Shown here in pieces: positions 1-8,078 of a DNA stretch of 64,000 nucleotides. This DNA is from Candidatus Coprenecus merdigallinarum. Lineage in GTDB: Bacteria > Bacteroidota > Bacteroidia > Bacteroidales > UBA932. The DNA is taken from the NCBI GenBank assembly GCA_018712545.1, contig DVGV01000008.1, positions 16,337 through 80,336 of the forward strand. The letters are read 5' to 3'. Every line of letters begins with the position of its first letter. The first letter of the stretch is position 1. The translations under genes were made by a program, and so were the position numbers. The notes under the pieces are model-generated. The model ran no database searches. It saw only the letters and a program-made list of their open reading frames with translations, and was not told the DNA's origin.

Positions 1-516
1 GTGGGAGCTATCCGCAACAACAATTCCCGCATGATGGCCCAGCTCGGTCCCGACACCGGCTACGACTCTATCCACGACGTACACTGCGCCGCCGCCGGCA
101 ACCGTCTCCTCGACCGTCTGGCCTCGGAAGGCAAGCTGGCCAAGACTATCCTCTACTGCCTGAACCCCGGAGACAACGAGGTGCTCACCACCATGGCCTA
201 CAACTTCAACGACGGCACCGTGCCCGGCAAGATGCAGTTCGGCTCCGGCTGGTGGTTCCTGGATCAGGAGGACGGCATGCGCAAGCAGATGAACGCTCTG
301 AGCGCCCTCGGTCTTTTCAGCCGTTTCGTGGGCATGCTCACCGACTCCCGCAGCTTCATCTCCTATCCCCGCCACGAGTATTTCCGCAGAATCCTCTGCA
401 GCGTGATAGGCGAGGATGTGGAGAGCGGACGTCTGCCCAAGAGCGAGATGCCCCGGATCCATCAGATGGTCCAGGACATCTCCTACTACAACGCCAAAAA
501 CTTTTTTAATTTCTAA
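1..516 (+). CDS. uxaC: Uronate isomerase, C-terminal part (5' end outside window)
   Basis: The reading frame is open from base 1, so this is the last 171 residues of a longer protein; the family is about 470 residues. UxaC interconverts glucuronate/fructuronate and galacturonate/tagaturonate in the cytoplasm. The fragment carries the family's C-terminal signatures: GSGWWFLDQEDGM, then LTDSRSF and YPRHEYFRRILC near the end. It is transcribed towards a strong bidirectional terminator just after its stop codon. Its place beside a GH43 enzyme and a pectin locus fits a role in catabolism of released uronic acids. The true start is not visible; the first codon in the window is an internal GTG (Val). 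Confidence 0.93.
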   Translation: MGAIRNNNSRMMAQLGPDTGYDSIHDVHCAAAGNRLLDRLASEGKLAKTILYCLNPGDNEVLTTMAYNFNDGTVPGKMQFGSGWWFLDQEDGMRKQMNALSALGLFSRFVGMLTDSRSFISYPRHEYFRRILCSVIGEDVESGRLPKSEMPRIHQMVQDISYYNAKNFFNF

Positions 517-560
517 CTCATCGCATTTTACCCGTTATAATGCGATGAAGGGGTTGAAAG

Positions 561-592
561 GGACCTGTCCGGATAGGGCAGGTCCTTTTTTT
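561..592. terminator. Bidirectional intrinsic terminator between uxaC and the GH43 gene
   Basis: A 10-bp stem (561-570 with 576-585, one G-T pair) closes a 5-base loop and is followed by a T run. An A-rich flank on the other side makes it usable from both directions. It sits between two converging genes whose stop codons lie at 516 and 591. Confidence 0.85.
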
Positions 593-2246
593 ATTGTACC
601 TCGAGGATGTCGAGGGTTCCGCCGTCGTTCTTCTGAATGAATGCGGTGGCGAAGCAGCCGGTCTTGGCTCCGACCCAGCGTCCGGCCCGGGCGGTGAATG
701 TCTCGCCGATGGGACGGAAGCGCTTGCCGTCGGTGCTGTAGGAGAATGTGCAGACCGAGCGGCCGTCTATCTCGACGCGGAGGACAATGCCGGGGACGGA
801 GACACCGCTGCCGGAGGAGGGCTGCAGGTCTTCGGGACCGAAGAGGAGGATACGGGCGGTCTCTGTCTCGGAGGCTCCGGTGTCGGCTCCCTCACAGATG
901 CCGTGGGTCAGGTATACGGAGCCGTCCTCGTAGAGCAGGCTCAGGGCGGCGTAGCTCTCGCCCATGACGGTGATGCCGGCGCGGTCACCCCCGTAGGAGG
1001 GGTGGAAGTTCAGACGGGCGGTGAAGGAGTCTTCCGGGCCAATGAGCTTGCGCAGCAGCAGGGCGGGGGAGTCCCAGAGGCTCCGCGAGCCTTCGGGCAG
1101 GGGACGGCAGATGAGGCGTAGGCTGCCTTCCGAGGGATTTAGAAAATATTGTCCCACAGCCGGATTGGCGGGCCACTGCCAGATAGGGGAGAGTTCCGTG
1201 GCGGTGAAGCTGTCGGAGCGTTCCAATGCGTCGGGACCCTTCAACTGCCGGGCGGAGGCGGATACGGGAGGACATTGCCATGAAGAGACGGGCTCGCCGG
1301 TGCCGTCGCCGTCGGGGTCGGTGCCCATAACGCACCAGCCTTCATCATCCCAGGTCATGGGCTGGAGATGGACCACCCTTCCGTAGGCGTAGCGGTCCTC
1401 GAAGTGGAGGAACCAGTGGCCGCCCTCAGTGTCCTCAACCCATGCGCCCTGATGGGGGCCGTGGATGGCTGTGGAGCCCTGGGCCAGGACATTGCGGTAC
1501 TCGTAGGGTCCGGTGACGCTGCGGGAGCGGAGGACGAGCTGCCACCCTTCCTTGACTCCCCCGGCCGGAGCGAAAATGTAGTACCATCCGTCGCGTTTGT
1601 AGAATTTCGGTCCTTCTACGGTGGGATTGCCGTTGTGCTTGCCGTCGAAGATGAGGATCTCCTCGCCGACGGGGCCACTGCAGTCCGGAGCCAGCTCGCG
1701 GAGGGAGAGGACGCTTTTGAATCCAGCCCTGCTGCCGGCCCAGCCGTGTACCAGCCATACCCTTCCGTCATCGTCCCAGAGGGGGCAGGGGTCGATCATG
1801 CCGCGGCCTTCGATGACCAGATGCGGCGTGCTCCATTGTCCTGCCGGATCTTCGGCTGTGATGCAGTATATGCCGCGGTCGGGGTCGCCCCAGAATATCC
1901 AGTAGAGGCCGTCGTGGTGGCGGATGGCGGGGGCCCAGACACCGTTGCCGTGAGAGGGCAGCGCAAAATCCTCCTCAGGGCTCATCCTGGGCAGGGCGGC
2001 ATTGACTATCTTCCAGTGCACTAAGTCGGCCGAGTGCAGGATCTGCAGGCCGGGCACGTGGTTGAACGAGGAGGCGGTCATCCAGTAGTCGCCGCCGACC
2101 CGTATGGCGTCGGGGTCGGAGTAGTCGGCGTGGAGTATCGGGTTGGTGTAGGTGCAGGTATCGGGGATGATGTCCCGTGCTGCAGCGGGAGTGTCTGTAA
2201 CGGCAGCTGTCAAGGCGGCCAGCGCCAGCATGGTAAGAGTCTTCAT
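591..2246 (-). CDS. Glycoside hydrolase family 43 (beta-xylosidase/alpha-L-arabinofuranosidase type), secreted
   Basis: 551 residues. A signal peptide (residues 1-23, AAARD cleavage region) precedes a five-bladed GH43 propeller. The three expected acids are visible: base D44 in YSDPDAI, pKa-modulating D152 in GMIDPCPL, and general acid E211 in TVEGPKF. The C-terminal third (about residues 350-551) resembles the beta-sandwich that follows many GH43 beta-xylosidases, ending with a FSYSTDGKRF-type strand. It probably releases xylose or arabinose from xylan or pectin side chains in the periplasm or at the surface. It is convergent with uxaC and is not in the main pectin operon. A weak -7 box on the minus strand (TAACTTCG, 2251-2258) is only four bases from the ATG, so the leader would be absent or very short. 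The exact substrate cannot be read from the sequence. Confidence 0.88.
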   Translation of the reverse strand: MKTLTMLALAALTAAVTDTPAAARDIIPDTCTYTNPILHADYSDPDAIRVGGDYWMTASSFNHVPGLQILHSADLVHWKIVNAALPRMSPEEDFALPSHGNGVWAPAIRHHDGLYWIFWGDPDRGIYCITAEDPAGQWSTPHLVIEGRGMIDPCPLWDDDGRVWLVHGWAGSRAGFKSVLSLRELAPDCSGPVGEEILIFDGKHNGNPTVEGPKFYKRDGWYYIFAPAGGVKEGWQLVLRSRSVTGPYEYRNVLAQGSTAIHGPHQGAWVEDTEGGHWFLHFEDRYAYGRVVHLQPMTWDDEGWCVMGTDPDGDGTGEPVSSWQCPPVSASARQLKGPDALERSDSFTATELSPIWQWPANPAVGQYFLNPSEGSLRLICRPLPEGSRSLWDSPALLLRKLIGPEDSFTARLNFHPSYGGDRAGITVMGESYAALSLLYEDGSVYLTHGICEGADTGASETETARILLFGPEDLQPSSGSGVSVPGIVLRVEIDGRSVCTFSYSTDGKRFRPIGETFTARAGRWVGAKTGCFATAFIQKNDGGTLDILEVQ

Positions 2247-2291
2247 GGGGCGAAGTTAGTGAAAATATGGGAATAAATCCCTCAAAATGCG

Positions 2292-2299
2292 TATATTTG
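2292..2299 (+). promoter_or_regulatory. Bacteroidales -7 promoter box (TATATTTG)
   Basis: TATATTTG matches the Bacteroidales sigma-ABfr -7 consensus TAnnTTTG. It lies inside the longest possible reading frame of the next gene (first ATG at 2287). This argues that translation really begins downstream, at 2326 or 2332. No clear -33 TTTG is seen. Confidence 0.5.
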
Positions 2300-2325
2300 A
2301 ACCTCTTATATCAACGATACCGCAC

Positions 2326-5304
2326 ATGACTATGGACAGGACAGATTCTACGGGCCAGACGAGACTGGTGAGAACGGACTATTATTCATTGATGGTAAAG
2401 CGCATACGCAGGATACTCATGATATCCAGCAGCTACGATGCCTACATCCTGGAGGAGGACGGGCAGATAGAGGCTCAGCTTTACCGGGAATATATCGAAT
2501 TGAACATCAGCAACCCACCAGTTTTTACCTGGGTCAATACCACTCAGGAGGCAATGGAACTTCTGGAGAAGGATCCGGAGTATGACCTGATAGTGGATAT
2601 GTTCAATATCCGGGACGCCGCCATTTTCGACCAGTCGCGGCTTATCCGTGAGAAATGGCCTGGGATACCGATAGTCATCCTGACCAATTTTTCCAAGGAA
2701 CTGCTCAAGAAGATTGAGGCCGCCGACCGCTCGGCCATCGACTATATCTTTACCTGGAACGGCAACGCCGACCTTATCCTTGCCATAGTCAAGCTGCTTG
2801 AGGACAGGATGAACGCCGATGCCGACATCCTTTCCTCAGGAGTGCAGGCCATACTGCTGGTGGAGGACTCGATAAGGTATTACTCCACCTATCTGCCCGC
2901 GCTCTACAAACTGGTGCTCAAGCAGAGTGCGGAGTTTCTGAAAGAGGCCCTGAACGAGCAGCAGCTCAAGATCCGCAAGCGGGCCAGACCCAAGATACTT
3001 CTGGCTACCAACTACGACGAGGCCATGGAACTGTACACCAAGTACCGCAAGAACCTGCTAGGAGTGATATCCGATGTGGGTTTCGTCATGCACAAGGGGG
3101 ACAGGCCGGAGATGGAGAAGATAGATGCCGGTATAGATCTGTGCCGCTACATCAGGGAGGACATTCCGCAGATGCCCATCATCCTGCAGTCTTCGCAGGG
3201 CAGTGTGGCTGAGATTGCCAGGGAGATAGGAGCCGGCTTTATAGAGAAATATTCCAGCACCCTGCTCATTCAGCTTTCCGAATATATAAGCGAGGAGTTC
3301 GGTTTCGGAGATTTCGTGGTCAAGGATCTGGATACTCATCTGGTGATAGCCAGGGCCAAGGACCTCAAGGAACTGCAGGCCCTGATAGCGGAGATTCCGG
3401 ACAGGGAGCTGGAGTACTATGCATCCAAGAACCGTCTGTCGAAGTGGATGTATTCCCGCGGCCTGTTCAGCCTGGGCCGCAGGATACGCAAGGCCAGCCT
3501 TTCCGACTTCAGCAGCCCGGAGGATGTCCGGAAGTTCATCATACGGCAGATCAAGGACTACCGTATACAGGCGGGGCAGGGAATCATCGCATCTTTCGAC
3601 AAGGACACCTATACGCACTATATCCGTTTTGCCAGGATGGGAGAGGGCTCTTTGGGCGGCAAGGCCAGGGGACTGGCTTTCATGAACAGCATTCTGCAGA
3701 AATACGGCATGGTGTCCAAATACAGCGGTGTGAGGGTCTCTATCCCTCGGACAGTAGTGGTGGCCACGGACTATTTTGACCGGTTCATCCTGGAGAACGG
3801 CCTGCAGTATGTCATAGACTCCGACATCTCCGACGAGGAACTGCTTTCGGAGTTCGTAAGCTCGAGGCTGCCGGAGGAGCTGGTGGAGCAGCTCCGGGCC
3901 TACATCGGGACGGTGTCCACACCCCTGGCCGTGCGTTCCAGCTCCAAACTGGAAGACTCGCACTATCAGCCGTTCGCGGGGATATATTCTACCTACATGA
4001 TACCTTGCGTCGAGAACAGGGACCAGATGCTCAGGCTGCTCGGCAAGGCCATAAAAAGTGTCTACGCCTCCGTCTACCTGGCGGCCAGCAGGGCGTACCT
4101 GCGCACTACTGGCAATCTGCTCAGCGAGGAGAAGATGGCCGTAGTCATCCAGGGAGTATGCGGTACCGAGGACAGGGGATATTTCTTCCCTACGGCCTCC
4201 GGAGTGGCCAAATCCATGAATTTCTATCCCATGGAAGGAGAAAAACCCGAGGACGGAGTGGTCAATATAGCTTTCGGTCTTGGCAAATTGGTGGTGGACG
4301 GAGGCAAGACCCTGCGTTTCTGCCCCAAGTATCCGGCCAAAGCCGTGCAGATGTCCACGCCCAGATTTGCCCTCAAGGACGGGCAGGACACCATGTATGC
4401 CCTGGATCTCAAGCCAGAGGAGTTCAAGACCTCGATCGATGACGGTATCAACATCCACAAGTTCTCCATACCCGAGACCGAAGGTTTCCGCAATCTCTCC
4501 AAAGTAGCCTCCACCTGGGATTTCCAGAGTCAGATGCTCAGGCCCGGTACATTCTCTGATGGAATGCGGGTGATATCCTTTGCCAATATACTTCAGTACG
4601 ATGTCATTCCCCTTCCTCAGATACTGACGGACCTGCTGGAGATCTGCCGCCAGGAGCTGCGCTGCGAGGTGGAGATGGAGTTTGCCCTGGACATGGACGT
4701 TCCCAAAGGGGAGGATGCAGTACTCAGTGTCCTGCAGGTAAGGCCGATAGCGGAGTTCGCGGAGGAACAGTCCATGGACTGGAGCACGGTAAGTACCGAC
4801 AATGCGCTGATATATTCCGAAAGTGCTCTCGGTGCCGGCTACATCGACGGAGTCACGGATGTGATATATGTCCGTCAGGAGGTCTTCGACAAGTCCAGGA
4901 CGGAGGAGATAGCGTCGCAGATAGAGGAGGTGAATGCAATGATGGCGGCTTCCGGCAGGTCCTACATCCTGATAGGACCGGGCCGGTGGGGGTCGAGCGA
5001 CCCGTGGCTTGGAGTTCCGGTACGCTGGAACCAGATATCCGAGGCAAAGGTGATAGTGGAGTGCGGCATCGAGGGGTTCTGTATAGACCCGAGTCAGGGA
5101 ACGCATTTCTTCCAGAACATCACCTCTCTCGGCATAGGATATTTCACTGTCAATCCTTTCCGCGGCGAGGGCATCTGCGATCTGGAGCGGATCGGACGGG
5201 CTGAGGTGGTGGACGAAAAGTCCTTCATCAAGGCTGTCCGCTTTCCCGAACCGCTGACGGTCTACATCGACTGCCGTCTTGGAAGAGGCGTCGTGATGTT
5301 GTAG
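2326..5304 (+). CDS. Receiver-like domains fused to a PEP-synthase/PPDK-type ATP-binding domain
   Basis: 992 residues from the chosen start; an upstream ATG at 2287 would put the promoter box inside the gene. Residues about 25-160 form a degenerate CheY-like fold (strands ILMIS, YDLIVDM, IPIVILT) lacking the paired acids and the lysine. Residues about 172-335 form a second receiver with the full set: E180/D181, D250 in VISDVGF, S289-S290, K308. From about residue 435 comes a pyruvate-phosphate-dikinase N-terminal domain: EGSLGGKARG (about 440), PLAVRSSSKLED (533) and FAGIYSTY, then VLQVRPI near 805. The phosphohistidine swivel and PEP-binding domains of true PEP synthases are absent; the last 165 residues instead hold IGPGRWGSSDPWLG. 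This architecture occurs in uncharacterised Bacteroidota proteins. A nucleotide-dependent phosphotransfer or kinase role is inference. No histidine kinase lies nearby. Confidence 0.75.
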   Translation: MTMDRTDSTGQTRLVRTDYYSLMVKRIRRILMISSSYDAYILEEDGQIEAQLYREYIELNISNPPVFTWVNTTQEAMELLEKDPEYDLIVDMFNIRDAAIFDQSRLIREKWPGIPIVILTNFSKELLKKIEAADRSAIDYIFTWNGNADLILAIVKLLEDRMNADADILSSGVQAILLVEDSIRYYSTYLPALYKLVLKQSAEFLKEALNEQQLKIRKRARPKILLATNYDEAMELYTKYRKNLLGVISDVGFVMHKGDRPEMEKIDAGIDLCRYIREDIPQMPIILQSSQGSVAEIAREIGAGFIEKYSSTLLIQLSEYISEEFGFGDFVVKDLDTHLVIARAKDLKELQALIAEIPDRELEYYASKNRLSKWMYSRGLFSLGRRIRKASLSDFSSPEDVRKFIIRQIKDYRIQAGQGIIASFDKDTYTHYIRFARMGEGSLGGKARGLAFMNSILQKYGMVSKYSGVRVSIPRTVVVATDYFDRFILENGLQYVIDSDISDEELLSEFVSSRLPEELVEQLRAYIGTVSTPLAVRSSSKLEDSHYQPFAGIYSTYMIPCVENRDQMLRLLGKAIKSVYASVYLAASRAYLRTTGNLLSEEKMAVVIQGVCGTEDRGYFFPTASGVAKSMNFYPMEGEKPEDGVVNIAFGLGKLVVDGGKTLRFCPKYPAKAVQMSTPRFALKDGQDTMYALDLKPEEFKTSIDDGINIHKFSIPETEGFRNLSKVASTWDFQSQMLRPGTFSDGMRVISFANILQYDVIPLPQILTDLLEICRQELRCEVEMEFALDMDVPKGEDAVLSVLQVRPIAEFAEEQSMDWSTVSTDNALIYSESALGAGYIDGVTDVIYVRQEVFDKSRTEEIASQIEEVNAMMAASGRSYILIGPGRWGSSDPWLGVPVRWNQISEAKVIVECGIEGFCIDPSQGTHFFQNITSLGIGYFTVNPFRGEGICDLERIGRAEVVDEKSFIKAVRFPEPLTVYIDCRLGRGVVML

Positions 5305-5341
5305 GGAGCGGCACAACCATTTTCCCTTTTACTCAAATAGG

Positions 5342-5389
5342 AAGGCTGCCATGAGCACTGTCGGAGACAACGGTGCGCTTGGCAGCCTT
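5342..5389. terminator. Long hairpin between converging genes
   Basis: Perfect 10-bp arms (5342-5351 and 5380-5389) with further partial pairing inside (gcac/gtgc) close a loop of about 14-28 bases. It sits between converging genes ending at 5304 and 5425. There is no long T run on either side, so it may be a weak terminator or mRNA 3'-end stabiliser rather than a classical terminator. Confidence 0.5.
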
Positions 5390-5424
5390 AGATTGATAGT
5401 CGGATAAAACAGCGGAAGCGGCTG

Positions 5425-6297
5425 TTACTGAAGTGAGGCGATGAATTCCTGTACGTATCCGTTCCAGGCCTCGGAGGTGGCTATCCTGTCGCCTCGGGAC
5501 CAGCAGGAACCGAACCAGTAGGTGATGGGCTGGCCGGGAGTGATGGTCTTGAAGACCAGGGCGTGGCCGCCTATGCTTTCCAGTTCGGCTTTGTCTGCGT
5601 CCGGCATATAGACTGCCAGGCCGAGCTGGCCTTCTTCGGGCTCAATGCTCTGGTCGGAGGCTTTTTCCCAGATAACAACGAAGTTGTCTCCGGCGGAGGA
5701 TCCGAGCACTTCGTGGCGGATGATGCCGGCGGCGACGGTCAGGCTGTCAAATGTGCCGGTGTAGATATCCTCTGCTTTGCAGAACTGGGTGCCCGGGGTG
5801 ACGGTGATGCGCTTGGTCAGGGCCACGCTGTCCTCGCCGGCGGCCCATGCGGGATATACCAGCTCGAAGACCACTTTCTCAGGGGTGTCCTCTACGATGC
5901 GGTAGTCTCTGTAGTTGGTCGGAGGATAGGATATACTGCCGTTCACGATAGGAGAGGAGGCTCCGCCGCCGAGGCTGACGGCCACCTTGTAGCAGTCCTT
6001 TCCGCCATGGTCGTGGTGATAGTAGTCGGGGTCGTCCATTGCGCCCTTATACCATTCGTCGGCTACCAGTTTGCCGGCTTTCTTGACCCAGACGTCGAAA
6101 CCGGGGGATGTGGGATTGCCCTCAAGAGCCTTGCCGTAGGCGCGGTAGGCTACCAGGTCGTTTTCCCATACGAAGTCGTCGGCCCTTTCGGGAACGTAGC
6201 GGGCCATTACTTTGTCGCCTTCCTGCGCGTTCCGGCAGGAAACCAGGGCCAGGAGGCCTGCAGCCGCAGTTGCTGTCAGAATCAGAATCTTTTTCAT
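5425..6297 (-). CDS. DUF4861-family lipoprotein of the pectin locus
   Basis: 290 residues from the ATG at 6297. A longer frame exists upstream but it overlaps kduI, and the chosen start is followed directly by a lipoprotein signal (MKKILILTATAA... LALVSC, lipid Cys about residue 20). The mature part, with segments such as DHGGKDCYKVAVSLGGG, YRIVEDTPEKVVFEL, TYWFGSCWS and the RIATSEAWNGYVQEF end, fits DUF4861, a family found in pectin and rhamnogalacturonan loci of Bacteroidota. The DUF4861 assignment is from memory of the family and has not been searched. It is the last gene of the Kdu group, 17 bases after kduI. The chemical role is not known to me; oligouronide binding or hydrolysis is only suggested by context. 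Confidence 0.75.
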   Translation of the reverse strand: MKKILILTATAAAGLLALVSCRNAQEGDKVMARYVPERADDFVWENDLVAYRAYGKALEGNPTSPGFDVWVKKAGKLVADEWYKGAMDDPDYYHHDHGGKDCYKVAVSLGGGASSPIVNGSISYPPTNYRDYRIVEDTPEKVVFELVYPAWAAGEDSVALTKRITVTPGTQFCKAEDIYTGTFDSLTVAAGIIRHEVLGSSAGDNFVVIWEKASDQSIEPEEGQLGLAVYMPDADKAELESIGGHALVFKTITPGQPITYWFGSCWSRGDRIATSEAWNGYVQEFIASLQ

Positions 6298-6314
6298 GGT
6301 AACTTCATTAAAGG

Positions 6315-7160
6315 TTAGCGGAGGTCCTTGGGGGAGCACCAGTCCATATCGTTGTAGTCCTGGTTCTCGCCGCACATGCCCCAGATGAATGTGTAGTTGC
6401 GGGTGGCGCAGGCGGAGTGGATGCTCCACTGGGGGGAGATGACGGCCTGCTCGTTGTGCATCCAGATGTGGCGGGTCTCCTGGGGCTCGCCCATGAAGTG
6501 GCAGACGGCGGCGTCCTCGGGCAGCTCGAAGTAGAAATAGGCCTCCATCCTTCGGTCGTGGGTGTGGGCCGGCATGGTGTTCCAGGTGCTGCCCGGAGCC
6601 AGTTCGGTCATGCCCATCTGCAGCTGGCAGCAGGGAGTGACCTCGTTGACCAGCAGACGGTTGATGGTACGTTCGTTGCTCTCCTCGAGGGAGCCCATGT
6701 GCATGACGATGGCGTCCTTCTTGGAAACCTTCTTGCAGGGATATTCCTTGTGGGCGGGAGCGGAGTTGAAGTAGAACTTGGCGGGGTGCTCCGCATCGAG
6801 GCTCTCGAATACGATGTGTCTGTCTCCGCGGCCGATGTACAGGGCCTCCTTGAACTCGAGCTCATAGCGGTCTGAGCCTACGGTTACGGCTCCGCGGCCG
6901 CCGACGTTGATGACTCCGACCTCGCGGCGCTGGGTGAAATACTCCGAGCGGAGGATATCGGGGGAGGTAAGGGTCAGTTTTTCAGCCACGGGCATGGCAC
7001 CTCCGACGATGATGCGGTCGAACATCGAGTAGCACATGTTGATCTCGTCGGGAGCCATAATCCGCTCCACGAGGTAGTGCTTGCGGAGGGTGGCGGTATC
7101 GTAATGTTTCGCGTCGTCCTGGTGGGAGGGGTAGCGCACTTCTATGTTGATTTTGCTCAT
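6315..7160 (-). CDS. kduI: 5-dehydro-4-deoxy-D-glucuronate isomerase
   Basis: 281 residues from the ATG at 7160 (usual length about 278); the longer upstream frame runs into kduD and is rejected. It isomerises 5-keto-4-deoxyuronate, the product of unsaturated galacturonide breakdown, to 2,5-diketo-3-deoxygluconate in the cytoplasm. The cupin zinc ligands known from the E. coli enzyme appear with a shift of three: H199, H201, E206 (in PAHTHDRRMEAYFYF) and H248 (SIHSA). Other family segments are MCYSMFDRIIVGG and LTSPDILRSEYF. It lies 23 bases after kduD and 17 before the DUF4861 gene, so the three are likely one transcript. Confidence 0.96.
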   Translation of the reverse strand: MSKINIEVRYPSHQDDAKHYDTATLRKHYLVERIMAPDEINMCYSMFDRIIVGGAMPVAEKLTLTSPDILRSEYFTQRREVGVINVGGRGAVTVGSDRYELEFKEALYIGRGDRHIVFESLDAEHPAKFYFNSAPAHKEYPCKKVSKKDAIVMHMGSLEESNERTINRLLVNEVTPCCQLQMGMTELAPGSTWNTMPAHTHDRRMEAYFYFELPEDAAVCHFMGEPQETRHIWMHNEQAVISPQWSIHSACATRNYTFIWGMCGENQDYNDMDWCSPKDLR

Positions 7161-7183
7161 ATCGGGAATTGTATGAAAATGTT

Positions 7184-7978
7184 TTACTGAGGCTGTTTGC
7201 CGATGTATGCGAGGATACCGCCGTCCACATAGAGGATGTGGCCGTTGACGAAGTCGGAGGCGGAGCTGGCCAGGAAGACAGCGGGGCCCTTGAGGTCGTC
7301 GGTGGTGCCCCAGCGGGCGGCAGGGGTCTTTGCTACAATGAAGGAGTCGAAGGGATGGCGGGAGCCGTCCGGCTGTCTTTCGCGCAGGGGTGCGGTCTGG
7401 GGGGTGGCGATGTAGCCGGGGCCGATGCCGTTGCACTGGATGTTGTACTCGCCGTACTCCGATGCGATGTTGCGGGTAAGCATCTTCAGTCCGCCCTTGG
7501 CCGCTGCGTAGGCCGAGACTGTTTCACGGCCGAGTTCGGACATCATGGAGCAGATGTTGATGATCTTGCCGCCGCCTTTCTTAATCATCGAGGGTATCAC
7601 TGCTTTGGAAACGATGAAGGGAGCGTTGAGGTCCACGTCGATGACCTGGCGGAACTCCGAGGCCTTCATCTCGTGCATGGGGATGCGCTTGATGATGCCG
7701 GCGTTGTTGACCAGGATGTCGATTACGCCGACTTCCTTCTCTATCCTGGCCACGAGGTCCTGTACCTGAGCCTCGTCGGTCACGTCGCAGACGTAGCCGT
7801 GGGCCTTGATGCCCAGCTCGGCGTAGGAGGCGAGTCCCTTCTCCACGAGCTCGGGCTTGATGTCATTGAACACTATGGTGGCTCCGGCCTCGGCGTAAGC
7901 TGAGGCGATGGCGAAGCCGATTCCGTAGGATGCGCCGGTTACCAGCGCGATTTTGCCTTTGAGTGAGAAATCTACCAT
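7184..7978 (-). CDS. kduD: 2-dehydro-3-deoxy-D-gluconate 5-dehydrogenase (SDR)
   Basis: 264 residues, classical short-chain dehydrogenase. Cofactor motif GASYGIG (residues 15-21), NNAG (91-94), catalytic S144, Y157 and K161 (YAAAK). It reduces 2,5-diketo-3-deoxygluconate to 2-keto-3-deoxygluconate, the step after KduI, and its position directly upstream of kduI supports KduD over a gluconate 5-dehydrogenase. The later kinase and aldolase (KdgK, KdgA) are not in the window. It begins just past a terminator at 8013-8041, so it needs either read-through from the SusCD part or its own promoter; no clean TAnnTTTG box is seen between 7979 and 8012. Confidence 0.93.
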   Translation of the reverse strand: MVDFSLKGKIALVTGASYGIGFAIASAYAEAGATIVFNDIKPELVEKGLASYAELGIKAHGYVCDVTDEAQVQDLVARIEKEVGVIDILVNNAGIIKRIPMHEMKASEFRQVIDVDLNAPFIVSKAVIPSMIKKGGGKIINICSMMSELGRETVSAYAAAKGGLKMLTRNIASEYGEYNIQCNGIGPGYIATPQTAPLRERQPDGSRHPFDSFIVAKTPAARWGTTDDLKGPAVFLASSASDFVNGHILYVDGGILAYIGKQPQ

Positions 7979-8012
7979 ATTTTTAAATCTTAAAGTCCTT
8001 ACTGTTCAAAAA

Positions 8013-8041
8013 GGAGGGTGTCCTTTTTAGAAACACCCTCC
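8013..8041 (-). terminator. Intrinsic terminator splitting the pectin locus
   Basis: 9-bp perfect stem (8013-8021 with 8033-8041), 11-base loop, followed on the minus strand by TTTTT (8008-8012 region). It lies in the 100-base gap between the 1424-residue beta-helix gene and kduD, both transcribed leftwards. Confidence 0.85.
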
Positions 8042-8078
8042 AAAAATACTAAATAATCATTACAAATCTACTGTTTTT

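Noticed and set aside
2326..5304. Reading as a hybrid two-component regulator of the pectin locus
   Set aside because: There is no histidine kinase, periplasmic sensor or DNA-binding domain; the C-terminal part is PPDK-like.
3058..5316. 752-residue open frame on the minus strand
   Set aside because: It is exactly antisense to the receiver-PPDK gene, whose domains are recognisable; the antisense product has no recognisable motif and is rich in His, Gln and Leu, as expected from high-GC codon bias.
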